From the NCBI RefSeq assembly GCF_019059575.1, contig NW_024881539.1, forward strand, positions 1,116,001-1,180,000: a stretch of 64,000 nt of DNA. Direction: 5' to 3'. This document shows positions 1 through 11,712 of the stretch, in pieces; the stretch's first letter is position 1; every line of letters starts with the position of its first letter. The translations under genes and the position numbers were made by a program. The notes under the pieces are model-generated. The model worked only from the letters and a program-made list of their open reading frames with translations, was not told the origin of the DNA and did no database searches. The stretch comes from Amphibalanus amphitrite. Lineage: Eukaryota; Arthropoda; Thecostraca; Balanomorpha; Balanidae.

Positions 1-404
1 TCACGCAGACAGTCAGCGCCATCTCTGGAGCGTCTGGCGACATAGTCGAGGGGCCGAGTTTTGCCATTTGGGGGGTGCCAGTGCGATTGAAAATGTGCCT
101 ATACGCTAGCCACGGCCGGGAGCTGTCGATTGGTGTTTGAATCGTGTCTGTAGGTAGTGTGTGTCGACCGTGAGAGGGATCTGACTGAAACGCTTCACGT
201 ATTATTTATTGTCGACGATCGATTGGCAAATTCGAGCACTCATGAAGGGCAAGTCGATGACAAGCGGGTTGGACGCGTGTCGCTCGGCCATTGGGTCAGC
301 CTGGAGGTAAGGGCAAAATCAGCATACGCTGAGTTGATCTATCCACTTATATTTCGCTGATGAAACGGACTAGAGCAAGTCGACGTCGCGCTCAGAAAGG
401 CTTG
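1..404. other. Left flank, no gene recognised
   Basis: No exon with conserved protein content was recognised on either strand; the short open frames here look like chance. It lies downstream of the RBM8A stop on the minus strand, beyond a tandem repeat. Confidence 0.4.
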
Positions 405-1050
405 TTGCTTTTTTTGTTGGGTTAGGCCCTTTCGATCCGAAGGGACCATTTCAGAGCCGGAAGGATGGTAGGAATGAGGGGGAGACATTGGTCTGGACAG
501 GCACCCTAGTGAGTCACCGGGGCTGAGCCCGTCCAGAAGACAGGCCACCCAGCCCGGCTAAGGGGTGCGCTCCCTCGGGAGCAGCGGTGCCACTCCAAGG
601 GAGCAGCCCGCATGAGATAAAGTTGCCTGTCCAGCCCGGAGGGGGTTGCGGCGTAGAGGAGAAGGATTTCAGTATCCTGAGGATAGAAGCACGGAACGGT
701 CGTCAGAAAGTTTGTTTGTTTGTTTGTTGGGTTAGGCCCTTTCGGTATGACGAGACCATTTCAGGGCCGGAAGGATGATAGGAATTAGGGGGAGACGTTG
801 GTCTGGGCAGACACCCTAGAGAGTCGCCGGGGTGAGCCCGTCCGAAAGGACAGGCCGACCAGCCCCCAAACACTCTCTGCACCCGGCTACAGGGTGCGCT
901 CCCTCGGGAGCAGCGGTGCCGCTCCAAGGGAGCAGCCCGCATGAGACAAAGGTGCCTGTCCAGCCCGGAGTGGGGGTTGCGGCGTGGAGGAGAAGGATTT
1001 CTGTATCCTGAGAATGAAAGCGATGGAACGGAGGTCAGAAAGGCAACCGC
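405..1050. repeat. Tandem duplication of a ~310-330 bp unit
   Basis: Two consecutive units start with a T-rich run followed by TTGGGTTAGGCCCTTTCG, at about 413 and 727. They share several long segments, including CTCCCTCGGGAGCAGCGGTG, and end near an ACGG..GTCAGAAAG motif. The second copy has small insertions. No coding potential is convincing. It may be a dispersed repeat that landed twice or a local duplication. Confidence 0.75.
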
Positions 1051-1314
1051 ACTCACAGTCACATTCTTTCCGTTCATGCCGAAATAAAGCTCGGTTGACA
1101 AGATGAACTCGTGTATTGTGTTACGTCTGTGCATCACGTATGAATGGAGAGCTATGAGCGAGGGTAGCAGGCGCACACTGCTTCAAGTCACGTGTACAAA
1201 ACCAAAAATTGTTAACACAGCTCCCGCAGCCGTCACGAGCATACGGGCTGGCGAAAGGGACCCCACTGTCCTCTGCCGACGGACCTTGGAGACTGAAGTA
1301 CCGGGGGTGGCCGC

Positions 1315-1348
1315 TCAGCGGCGCCTCCGGTCCCGATCCCGACGAACC
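1315..1348 (-). CDS. RBM8A: RBM8A exon 5 (terminal Arg-rich micro-exon)
   Basis: This 34-nt exon follows a GTCGCAG acceptor. It completes KK and adds [10 protein letters not shown] and a TGA. It restores the Arg-rich end typical of Y14, which supports it despite its size. Confidence 0.85.
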
Positions 1349-4300
1349 CTGCGACATCACACGCAAAAATCAATGTCAGAGCCTTCTGGAAAATCAGGCT
1401 ACGATAGGAAGTCAACGTTCAAAATCTAGAAACGCAATTTTGACCAGTGCTGAATGAGCGGGTGCTGAGAAGAAATGGAAACGAATAAAATGCAATCCTA
1501 CTTATTTCAATTCTGGAAAATATATGAAACACATGAGAACTGCGGTAGAGTTCTAAGTCATACTTAATTTTAGTTTCATCGAGTTCCCTAATGTGTGCAA
1601 CACTGATGCAGGCGAGTTTAGTTGGGGTTTAAATTGCCGTGCGCAGAGAAATTAACAGTTTTATTTGTTTCGACACTTACTTTTTCGGTCCTTTGACGAA
1701 CGCCCAGTCGACACTAATGGTCTGGCCGAGAATATCCGTGCCATTCAGGGCCTCAATGGCAGACTGGGCCTCCTTGAAAGTCTCGTATTCGACGAGCGTG
1801 TAACCCTGGCAATCAAACACGATGCGTAGTTAGCACAAATAAAACAGTGGCACCAAATAAGCAAAAATTGGCAAACAGTACGTAAGCCAGCATATCAGCG
1901 AAAACGTATCAGCGAGCAAAACCCTGTTGGATAACTGTCCACGATCGATCATACCTTTAAGAAACCAGTACGCCGGTCCATGTTGAGGTGAATGTTCTTG
2001 ATGGAGCCAAAGTCGGCGAACTTGTCATGGATGTCGTCCTCCTGAGCCTCCTCGTGGACACCGGTCACAAACAGGATCCAGCCCTCCACCGCTGCAAACA
2101 GCAGCACAGCGCTCACTGGACTGGCATCTTCTGGAGGGGATGAATGATCTAGGTACCACAAATTGTTTCATTCAAATTTTGTTCAAAGTTTGCCTGTCAT
2201 CAAATCGCACTAAATCGCACTACCATGATTCAGTCAGTCACGAACCATCATAAGGAACAACGACCAACATCACTTCTTCACACCACATCCTCAAGACATC
2301 AATACATGACACCCAAATTAGTGCATGCCTACGCCTTTCCTCAGCCGACTAGGTGGACTAGATAACAGTCTGACCACAACGGCCACTCACAGCGGCACGG
2401 CCCCGGCTCGCCGTCGTTGTCTCCTTCGACACCCTCGTAGTCGCGGTGGCGCGTGTCGTTCCGAGCCGCCCGCTCGCCGTCAAAGCCGCGCCCCTTCCGC
2501 TTCCGCGCCTTTTCCTTCAGCTTCACAATACCCTCTGTGAACAGGTTGGAGAGAGGGAATGACCCATACCCTCTGTTAAAAGGATGGCATAAGGACAGCA
2601 GTACATCAAATGACAGTAAACAGCAGTTAAGGTTAGCGAGTACAGGGCGACATTCTCTCCTGTTCATTGGCAGATCCAGAATGGTGGTTAGGGGTCCTGT
2701 GGGGAGCATACCCCTCAAAAGGACTCTGAACAATCAAAGAATTCATGACATGACTGTTCATATTACATTAGTCATAAGCTGCATCTGAATTAATGAACAC
2801 TGAAATAATAATTAGTTATCAAGCATAACATAATTCTTATTCAAGAAAATTATATGAAACGCCTTGTGTAATGTGTAGGTCAAATAATCCACTTACTCTA
2901 ATGCATGCAAACTCTTTATTATAGCCTGGCATCCCCAAGAAACAATTGGGAAGTGCAACTGCCATTGATGCAAGAGCCTTCATATTTACCTCCAATTTAT
3001 CTCAGAACATTTTTTTTCACAGCTTTCACAGATTTTATGGATTTTCTCCAAACTATGCAATTGAAGGGCAAACACATGTTTAAAGTTCAGGGGCCCGGGA
3101 ACGATTTTCAAGTTGGGGGGGCGAGCCTAAAATGCCTTACATGATGCATATGAATTTGAAACAGTGGCGTAGCTAGGGGTCTAGGGGGACACGTGCCCCC
3201 CCCCCCCATCGGGATAAAAGGGACCCTCGAGTCCGAGGGGCCCTGCGGCGCCATTTGACCGCTGAGGGTTAACGATGGCCATATTTCTACTCAGAAGGGC
3301 CCCATGGGGCTCGTTAGAGCACTTCATGGGCCCTAAATAGCTACACTAAGATCTCCATAAGGGCCCCACGCTGGCTTCTGAGGGCCTGTTGCGGCTTTTA
3401 AAGGTAGTGTGCCACCTTTGAAAGATTTCCCATTTTATTTTTCCTAGGATAAGAAGCTTCTGTTTTTACCTAATATCGTAAAAAAAATCAAAAATGGGCC
3501 TGGAATAGTGCCTTTTTCGCCTAAAAGTTTTTCGGTTTTTAGATATGTATAACAACTGTAGTGGGCTCACCTGCAAACAGGCGTCGGGCAACAATCGCGA
3601 ATGCGGCGCACTTGTGACAATAAGCAAAGGTCATTATAGTGTTACGACCATACGACGTACGGGAATGAGTTATCAGCTGTCTAATCGTAGACAACACATT
3701 GTCGAGCCTTAAACTGTAAGCCCGTATTGGTATTGTTTCTTGTATTTGGCTGTCAAACATTATTTATGGTTTGAAATATGATTTTATGTAAAATAATTGA
3801 TATGAAAAAGCCGTCTTATAAGTTATGACCCCATTTCACAACACGCAAGTGGCAGAAATGACAATGATCAGCTGACGCATTTTTCTTGGCCGAAGTCAGA
3901 GCGCGCGGCCCGACGCACCACGCGTATTTGGAAATTCCGACCTCGACGAGCATCAGAAGCCACCTAACAGGCGTGTTCGAAACCGCAGGAGATGATGATG
4001 AACGGGTTTATCGAAACTTGATTGGATGAGCATATCGGTAATAGCGATTTCAGTGTGTGCATTTATTGTTCATAGTGGTGTGAAATGTGGTTGGGGTACG
4101 ACCGACAACCCGTCGGGGCGAATTTCGCACTGGGGTACTCAAAATTTGAAGAATTTAAGACGTTTCCATGAGTTTTGAAGGTATGGATAAGTTCTAAAAA
4201 TCCGGTTCTCCTTATCTGGGCCATTAACTCCATACGGTCCAAGAAAGCTGGCACACTACCTTTAAGGGCACCTCGGTGGTCTCCAAAGGCCCGTTACTGG

Positions 4301-7300
4301 CCTCTGAGAGGTCTTACCGGCCTATGACGGGCCAGTTCTAGGGGCATTTCCCGCCTGTGCGCCGGCCCTCGTCGGCGCTTATGAGGGCCCACACCGGTGT
4401 CTCTGAGGGTTTCACACCCCCAACTCCGAGTGCCTACACCAGTGCCTATTAAAGCCCTATATTGGCGGCTCTGAGGACCCAACCAACACCGGCGCATCTA
4501 AATGCCACCCACTGGTGACTTTTGAGGGCCCCACACCGGTGACTCTGAGGGCCCCACCGGCGTCTGACAGTACCATGCCGGTCCTAAGGAACCCACAGGA
4601 CTTCTTCTGCTGGCCTAAGGACCCCTTGCCGGTCACTGAGACCCCCTGCCGGCTTGTAGAGAGTTTGCGTCAGCAGCTCTAAAGGCCCCACACCCGTCTG
4701 TAACGGCTCCACACCAGCGTCTATGAGGGCCCACAGCAGCGCCTGTAAGGACCCTCATCGGCGCCTCTGAGAGAACCACACTAGCACCTCTGAGCGCCCA
4801 CACCGGCACCTGCATGGCGGCCCCACACCGGTGCCTCTAAAGGCCCCTTACCGGCGGCTCTGAGGGCCCTACGCCGGTGATTCTGAGAGTGCTACCGATA
4901 ACCGAAGGCACCACACAAGCCCTTAGTGTCGCTGAGCTTTATAATCCCATACCGGCCCTCCGAGGGCGCCACGTCAGTGCATTCATTGCCCCACACGCCT
5001 CCATCACACCGGAGCGGGTAAATTGTGTTATACCTATAGCCACGATTTTACCACCGTTGTACGTTATGTATTTCTCAAAGTTGTCTCAAGCTGGTGCAGT
5101 ATAAAATCTGGCCTGCCAAACTTATGGCCAAGGTCAGGCCCAAATCAAAGCGGGATGACAATAGCAGATGTTGTCAAATCGATACTGTATCAGCAGAAAC
5201 CATTCAGATGGCAAGGAAAATGCCGTGTGTTGATGTGTAGATGTATAAAGGAAACAAGAAGGAAAGAAGTCCGGGAAAGGGAGGAAAGATCTTTTCTCGC
5301 TGCCTCAATGTTGAGGGGGCGCCGCCCCCTCGGCTCCCAAGTTGGGGGGGGCAAGCGCCCCCGCTGCCCCCCCCTGTTCCCGGGTCTATGTTAAAGTTCA
5401 ACTTCAACTCCATTCTACTTAGGTTTGCTAGATTATAATTTGCATTGGCACATCCAACAGAGTGGTAGCCAAAGGCATTAGCCAGTGAAAGCCTGAAAAG
5501 GCATCCAGTTTTTATATTCCAAAACTTCTTGTTATCAACTTCCTTAAACCAGACTATACAATTCAATGCTATCTTTAATTTTCCTTATCACATTCAGAAT
5601 ATTATTATCTAAGTGAGGAGAATTGTAAGTCTTCTTAAGTTACAGATGCTGTTCAAGGGCACATGAACCACTGTTAAAGGGAATAGTCACTTTTCCAAAA
5701 AAAGCAATGGATTTATGATTTTTTTCTGCTCAAAATGATCAGGAAAGAACATAGAACCTGCTTTTAAAAGAAATCATTTTCTATATTTTAATGTAGGAAT
5801 GGTATATTGCGCGTAATATTGCTTGATGCGGAAGCATTATTTATTACACATTGACCAATCATATTGCGTAGAACAAACCCATTGGCTGTAAGCAGCATGC
5901 TGATTGGATGATGATGACATGGCTGCATTCCTCAGCAAGGCATGCATTCCTCTGCAACTAGCAAGGCACTCTTCTGAACGAGAAATGGAATATCTTAGTC
6001 TAGCTAGGGTGATCGTTGGGCCATAAAAGCTTCTGATATGTGCTAGTCTCACCTCAAGCTACAAAACTGCTATTCTAGTTCGAAACCCCATGTTAAAAGA
6101 GAACTATTTCCTTTAAGCCCCCAAATCCAGTCACAGACCGGGCCGACGTTCACCATGTCCGGAATTTGATTGGAATGGCTTTAAAGCTCAGTTGGTGACA
6201 TACCAGGGAAATAAGCTAAAATTAGAGCGCTCTATTTATTGCTCCTGCCCCATGTTGAAGAGATACCCCTAAAAGCGTGATCTTTTATCGGCCCTTACGC
6301 AGCAAGGCAGTAATTCTCAGACCGGTGGATGGTATCAATAGAAAGAGAATGCGTCAAAGATTAACATGAATTAATTAAAATAACATTAAAATGTTAATTA
6401 AGCGTGGAAATTAGTCCCAAACATAAGCTAATTATTGCTCCTACCTCGGCGACGGCGCTCCCCGCAGTCGGCGGAGAAGCTAAAATAAAAGCCACCATCC
6501 TCCTCCGTAAGTCAATTTTAGAGCGGCCGAGTGGGCCGATGCGGGGCCACCAAACTGAGGTCAAACTGAGGTGAGACGTGGCTAGTAATTGCAAACCGCC
6601 ATAGAAATCAATATCTTAACCCTCGCCGGCCGAGGGGGGGGGCGGGTGCCGCCCCCCCCATAGGGTTTTTTCGCGATAGCTCCGAACACGCTGGCGATAG
6701 AGAGCTGAAACTTGGCATACCTGACCTTTGATCCAAGCCGGATCTTTTGACACCAACCGCATTTTTGGGTCAGGTCAGGTCACTGACCTATGACGTCATA
6801 AGTGAACCTCTGCACGGTCTTCAGATGTCGCAACTTCGCAACGCCCTCACTGCCAGAGGAGATGTCACAGGGAAATGAAACTTGCAGGATCTAGTATCCA
6901 TTATGAGTCCTACAACTTGTATATCTCGGATTTTTCCTAAAGGTCATATGAGGTCAGGTCATTTTCGTGACCTCACCATTATAAGTCAATGGGGAAAAAT
7001 TCAAACTGCTATTCTGGCGCCGGGAACGATCTCCAACTATCTCAAGCACACAGAATCGTGATTTGATGCACTCCTTGCAAGGTTAGATGCGTCACTTTTG
7101 CAATGTTGACCTTGCGTGACGTCATTTATGACGTCATCAAGGTCATATTAGTTTTTCGTCAATAACTCTTGATCAAATTGAACTAGCGAGTCGGGAAAGC
7201 CACCAATGGACGCAGGAAGACCTGCCGAATCGAATGATATGCGACATGACCTCTTTCGACCAACTTCGTGACCTGGGGGTGCTGACCTGACCTTGACCTG

Positions 7301-10300
7301 AGGTCAACACCCCAAATTGACCTGACCCGGACAAAAAGTATATCATTCGACGCGCCTGAGCGAGACGAACACGATGCTGCCAAAATCGGCGCTCTGCGGC
7401 CGTTTTTTGCGAAGTTATTCACCAAAAACTGAACCGTACCTTGGGGCACTTGACCTGACCTCAGAGGTCACCGGTTGACCTAGGACCTTAAAATCGGGTA
7501 CCAATCTCTGCGTCTCGTAACGGCGCACACGCTCGTTTTTTCCGCGACGCGCTAGCTCCACCAGGGGCGAAACGGCGAGGGGGGGTCGTACCCGCCCCCC
7601 CCCCTCGGCCGGCGCGTATGTAGAAAACCAATAGGTCCGGCGAGGGTTAAGACGTACAATATGGGATGATTACTCTGAAGCTGGAGTGAAAGCATGAGTA
7701 GATTGCAAGAAACGAAATGCATAGATGGGTTGAATTATGTACAATAGGCACAGCTCAGATGAAGCCATTTCTATGATGTTGACATGACATATGACATAAC
7801 CCTTCCTCTCCTCACCTATGACCTAAGTGCATTGGCAGTTACCGGCATAGTTTTTGAGCACGAGTGTAATTCGCCATCGGACCGCAATACATGTTGCTAG
7901 GCTGCTGCAATTACAACGAACATACGAATACTGCCTTCATTTGTAGACGTTTGTCTTTTAGGCGGTCTTTGACGTGCAAGGGGGCATACCTGTCGACAAC
8001 TTGAGTTTCTCCGAATTTCAAAAACTCCCAGAATTTCAATTCCTTATGCACTGTTGTAGGTACAGCTATGTTCACAAGTTTTCGTTTCCTCCTGTTCTAA
8101 AAAGGATGATATTTGTCGATTTCGTGCGTCGCTGATAGGAGGGTGCGTTTAATAATTAGGCCCAACGCTTTCTGCATCCGCGAGTACCTTCAAAAGGGAA
8201 CAACAGTTTCCATTTATTACACTATGGGACATGTGACAAAATGACCACTGGAACACGCATGAAACGGAGCTCATATTCCTAAAAATGTCTACAATCACTT
8301 CTTTTCTGACACTATTAGCAAATACCATCTCAAGTTAGGTGGTTGACAGACAGTCAATGGAGATCTGGGGAGACTGAGTGATGCCAATTCACCACTTAAC
8401 TGATAATGAGGGCCGAGGGAAGAGAAACATGCAACATGCACAACTGACAACTTGACAAGTGACAAAACACTACCACTATTGCGCAGTGCACAACAAATTA
8501 CAGCAGCCAGCCCAAAAAATGCTTTTGGTGGCTAATTGCAAAACAAGTCACTAATAAATGTCTTAGTTGCAGCTGAACACTGCACAATAATCACACTGTT
8601 CACACATTGAGTGAGATGCCACAGGTGGTTTGAATCACACTTTGGTTCAACTGCAAATCTGAAGTGTTGTCATGAGGTTCATGCCTCCATGATCACAGCA
8701 CTTTGGTTTTGGTTGGCATAACACTTGTAGTCTGCAGAGTTCCACATGAACTGCAGACACCTCATCTGGTGGTCTTCATGTTGCTCAACTTCTTCAGGAG
8801 GCAAATGTCGACCACCCAGCGGAAGCATGGTCCTGCAGAAAAGAAAGGTAATGCATAAGGTACAAACATTATCTGCTGAAACAGCTCCTTCTGTTGGCTG
8901 TTATTAAACTTTTAACATAGGTAACATAACAACATGTATTCCATGTATATTACATTTGTTGAAGTAAAATACTGCCGGCTATTTCAAAACCAGAAAATGA
9001 AATTATATTGTGGCATAATTCACCTGCTCAGCTATCAGTATCAAATAATAATTAATTTAATATTTGGCATATTCTATATAACACATTCATAGAATATTCT
9101 ACTTCACGTCACAAGGACTCACAATCTTTCTGTTGGGTGTTTGATTGACGCATTAACTAAGTTTGTCTTAGCTTTTATTATTGCAAAAAATTCATATTGC
9201 ATTATTGTATCAAAATACTGCCAGCAATAACAAAACAAGAACATGAAATGCCAATGAGCAAGCCGCCTTTCCTTAAAATGGATTACTTTGAAAGGAATTT
9301 TAGTTTCTTTTAAGGAAAAGGAGAAATGATTATCAGGTAATTATCAGAAAACCACTCAACCAGCAAGTGGCTGGGTGGTTTCACAGCAAACATCAAGCCA
9401 AAACATATACTTACATCTATCTAACAATTGAGCCATTTGACTACTACAAGGATATGTGAGCAAAATAAGAATCCAATTATCCAATGTTGACTTCCTTGCA
9501 AAGTTTATGCCTTATTTTATGAAAATGTGTCACTAGAATATGATACTTATCATCGAATATTATTTAATTTACGATTTATTTCGATCGGAATGCACATGGA
9601 CTCCTGCGCCATTTTCGTCGACGATGAATATGATCGTGTTTCATGAAGAGATAAGGGGTTTCAATGGTCTTTCAAAGCAATAATTTGATGCAAAAATTTG
9701 TGGGAAATAATATGAAGCTGGTTCAAATGGCCATCAACCATTTAAAACACCGAAAATACTCACAACTCCGTCCCGACGACCACGCAGCACCGCGCACGCC
9801 ACACCACTGGCACAATGCCAAAACTGCTGTCACAGCGGAAATGTTTTTTTTTTTCTCGATTGCAATTGTGGAATTATTTATTAAACAGAAGATGATCTTT
9901 CCGAAAAACCGACTGATTTCATACACAGATGCATGGAAAATAAAAAATCCCGGTAAGTTTATTTGTATTGTTTTGTCGATTTTGACATGCTCCTAGTTTG
10001 CAGCCATATTTCGATATGTTCTACAGGGAGTTCAGAATTATTTCAGGACCAATCTTTTCCTCATTCATTTTCCCGTCGATTATGAAATTTTTAGAGCGGA
10101 ACAATTGGTTTCCAGGCGGTCCGAGCGGTTTTCGTGAGAAGGGTGCAAAAATCGGCGTCATTTTTAGAGCCTCGACACCAGCTCAACACAGGACCCTATG
10201 GGAGACGGTGAAGTAGCGGGAGCAATAAATAGAGCGCTCTAATTTTAGCTTATTTCCCTGGTGTGTCACCGACTGAGCTAGTACTACTGGTATGGTGCAG

Positions 10301-10493
10301 CATTTAGCACTCATTTAAAAATAATCATAAAAGTATTATCCAAAAAGCTAAAAGAAGCCACCCTAGGCATAGAGAGATCTCTATGTATATGACCCCAGGC
10401 ACTGGGCGTGATTGTGATGCGTGGAAACTCACGGTCTCCCTCCTCGTCCACCTCGAACTCTTCGACATCTTCCATATCCAAGACGTCAGCCAT
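1315..10493 (-). CDS. RBM8A: RNA-binding protein 8A (Y14/Tsunagi), exon junction complex core
   Basis: Five exons join in frame: 10493-10433, 2534-2391, 2091-1955, 1805-1681 and 1348-1315. They total 501 nt and encode 166 aa. The protein starts [20 protein letters not shown] and has a [14 protein letters not shown] basic stretch. A single RRM spans about residues 71-150, with the RNP2-like ILFVTG at 74-79 and the RNP1-like KGYTLVEY at 114-121. The tail is short and Arg-rich. In the family, Y14 pairs with Magoh and is deposited upstream of exon junctions on spliced mRNA, acting in localisation and nonsense-mediated decay. The match is near full length (about 165-174 aa in other animals). Junction phases are 1, 1, 0, 2 and all sites are GT-AG. 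Intron 1 is about 7.9 kb and holds TTAA transposons and a possible small gene. The gene lies head-to-tail about 1 kb downstream of IFT74. Confidence 0.96.
1681..1805 (-). CDS. RBM8A: RBM8A exon 4 (second half of the RRM)
   Basis: It encodes [16 protein letters not shown] through [13 protein letters not shown]. An in-frame TAA sits just past the last codon, but it lies inside a perfect GTAAGT donor, so the reading continues into exon 5. The exon ends in phase 2. Confidence 0.93.
1955..2091 (-). CDS. RBM8A: RBM8A exon 3 (first half of the RRM)
   Basis: It encodes [19 protein letters not shown] and the helix and strand up to RRTGFLK, the most conserved part of Y14. The acceptor is TTTGCAG, the donor is GTATGA, and it ends in phase 0. 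Confidence 0.96.
2391..2534 (-). CDS. RBM8A: RBM8A exon 2 (basic linker before the RRM)
   Basis: It encodes the conserved [14 protein letters not shown] region and an acidic [10 protein letters not shown] stretch. The acceptor is a pyrimidine-rich TTCACAG and the donor is GTGAGT. It has 144 nt, enters in phase 1 and leaves in phase 1. Confidence 0.94.
2905..3397. repeat. Repeat debris: G/C-run segments and a minisatellite edge, in RBM8A intron 1
   Basis: CAGTGGCGTAGCTAGG at about 3164 resembles one terminus of a common arthropod DNA transposon; its partner end was not found. The run of C at 3195-3208 and related G/C-rich text at about 5300-5400 in inverted order suggest the remains of one family. 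From about 3230 the GGGCCC-rich minisatellite begins. Confidence 0.45.
3230..5020. repeat. GGGCCC / CACACCGG minisatellite, split by a MITE
   Basis: Degenerate units of roughly 25-40 bp of the type CTGAGGGCCCCACACCGG run through 3230-3397 and resume at 4266-5020. The interruption at 3398-4265 is a separate inverted-repeat element. Short open frames on both strands follow the repeat and are not genes. Confidence 0.7.
3398..4265. mobile_element. TTAA-flanked MITE inserted in the minisatellite
   Basis: It begins TTAA-AGGTAGTGTGCCA and ends with the inverted TGGCACACTACCT-TTAA. It is 868 bp including the TTAA copies. No transposase frame is visible. The flanking minisatellite continues on both sides, so the insertion is younger than the array. 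Confidence 0.75.
5674..6116. mobile_element. TTAA-flanked MITE
   Basis: It starts TTAAAGGGAATAGTCAC and ends AACTATTTCCTTTAA, an imperfect inverted pair. It is about 440 bp, without coding capacity, inside RBM8A intron 1. Confidence 0.6.
6187..6250 (+). repeat. Inverted repeat arm (partner at 10215-10277)
   Basis: AGCTAAAATTAGAGCGCTCT and its flanks recur as the reverse complement at 10215-10277, about 4 kb away. Both arms are inside RBM8A intron 1. They are probably two copies of one repeat in opposite orientation. Confidence 0.7.
6616..7650. mobile_element. TTAA piggyBac-like non-autonomous element A
   Basis: It begins TTAACCCTCGCCGGCC and ends GGCGAGGGTTAA. Near each end is a G-run followed by a C-run that can pair into a hairpin (about 6636-6660 and 7578-7605). 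The body repeats AGGTCA and TGACCT motifs and has several GACGTCA sites. No transposase is present. TTAA plus CCCT termini is the signature of the piggyBac superfamily; the assignment is inferred from the ends only. Confidence 0.82.
7651..8678. other. RBM8A intron 1, no feature recognised
   Basis: Unique-looking AT-rich sequence. If the small minus-strand exon at 8679-8832 is real, this would contain its 3' UTR. Confidence 0.4.
8679..8832 (-). CDS. Possible terminal exon or small ORF of an unrecognised gene (49 aa)
   Basis: A strong acceptor (CTTTCTTTTCTGCAG) is followed by one base and an in-frame ATG at 8828, then 49 codons to a TGA ending at 8679. The peptide includes [18 protein letters not shown] and [19 protein letters not shown], which read like a real protein, with balanced composition and two cysteines. 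I do not recognise the family. It lies inside RBM8A intron 1, same strand. A possible upstream start is the ATG at 9611 (MAQESM..), joined through a weak donor; that link is speculative. Confidence 0.35.
8840..10200. other. RBM8A intron 1, no clear feature
   Basis: AT-rich sequence. A GC-rich patch at about 9765-9825 and an ATG-containing segment at 9590-9615 (minus) could be the 5' end of the small gene above. Nothing else is supported. Confidence 0.35.
10215..10277 (-). repeat. Inverted repeat arm (partner at 6187-6250)
   Basis: Reverse complement of 6187-6250, sharing AGAGCGCTCTAATTTTAGCT and its flanks. Confidence 0.7.
10433..10493 (-). CDS. RBM8A: RBM8A exon 1 (start codon, acidic N-terminus)
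   Basis: The ATG at 10493 opens the conserved MADVLD start. The exon has 61 nt, ends in phase 1 and is followed by a GTGAGT donor. A CpG-rich stretch at about 10590-10655 upstream is a plausible promoter. Confidence 0.93.
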
Positions 10494-11508
10494 GATTGGC
10501 TTGAAAAGAGCGACTTTTTGGGAAAAGTTTCAACCAAACCACCCCAGCTTACAGCAATTTTTCAAACTTTTCCGATATATTTATTCACAGCGTCGCGACG
10601 CCTCATACACATAACACACGGCGCCAGGCACGGCGCACGCGCGTTGAATTTGTCCTATTCAAAGAAGTGACACGAATGACTGCTAGCAGCAAACGCAAGT
10701 AACTATAGCTACCTGAGCTCTACAGCTGACCACTATTCCACTGCCAAACGTGCACGCATTCTAAAAAACGGCAACCAGGTACTGAGAAGAAAGCACTTTG
10801 TTTTCCTGTATATGATTTGATGAATATTTTGGAATATGGTGACCTCAGGTGACCTTGAAACACAATCTAGACGCTTTCGCTTTGTGCAACTATCCTTTTC
10901 CATGTGATTTTTATAACAGTTCGCCAGCTTTGCATATGGTGACCTTACCCGGTGACTTTGAAAACCTCTAAAAGTCAAAGTGACCTTTCTTTCCACCCAT
11001 TGCAGCCGTTCTTTAGCTCAGCAGCTACCGGGTCGATGAAACATTTTTGAGATTAAACGATTCCACTTCCACCGAATGCGTTTTCATCAGCCGTTTGAAT
11101 AGCAATTAGACATGGTGAACTGAAGTACTCTGAGTCACCTCGAAATGTCAACTAAACGTTTCCACTTCAAAGCATCCTTATATCGTCCTGATCGAGGCTA
11201 AGATTGCGACTAGACCATCCGAAAGTGACCAGTCTGAAAGCCAATGAGCCGGATGTATTGTTCAGAGATCAACTTCGACATACAGCAACGGCATACCCGA
11301 CAGTCCACGTATCGGTCCATGCATCAGAATAGTCATGGAAGGAACATATAAACATGCTGCTTGGCACAATAACAAATTCGCGCATACAGTCACACTCATG
11401 CATAAAGAGGCACATATGGAAATCGCAACATGATTGATTCCCATATTTTCTCTGTACCGCACACATCGGTCACACATTGTGTAGCCCTGCAGTACCACCG
11501 ATCACATA
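10494..11508. other. Intergenic: RBM8A 5' flank and IFT74 3' flank
   Basis: A CpG-rich stretch at about 10590-10655 lies just upstream of the RBM8A start and may be its promoter. The remainder holds short runs of TGACCT/AGGTGACC and no recognisable exon. No AATAAA on the minus strand was found close to the IFT74 stop. Confidence 0.4.
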
Positions 11509-11712
11509 TCACGTCGGGATCTTGTTGTTCTTGATGAGGTCCACGAGCCGCTTGTTGATGTCGGCGCAGACGGCGATGGCCTGGTCGCGGATCGGCTCGT
11601 ACTCGCCGAGCGCCCGTCGGTCGGCCGCCGTCTCTTGCAGCGCGAAATTGTTCCCCTCGATAGTGGCCAGTTTGCGCTCCAGCTGCGCCAGCGTCGAGAA
11701 CGTTTCGTCGCT
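11509..11712 (-). CDS. IFT74: IFT74 exon 10 (C-terminus and stop)
   Basis: 67 codons plus TGA. It contains LAQLERKLATIEGNNF and GEYEPIRDQAIAVCADINKR, the family's C-terminal signature. Confidence 0.95.
   Translation of the reverse strand, partial: SDETFSTLAQLERKLATIEGNNFALQETAADRRALGEYEPIRDQAIAVCADINKRLVDLIKNNKIPT

Noticed and set aside
1678..1680. In-frame TAA after RBM8A exon 4 as the natural stop
   Set aside because: The TAA is inside a perfect GTAAGT donor, and a downstream 34-nt exon restores the conserved Arg-rich end in phase.
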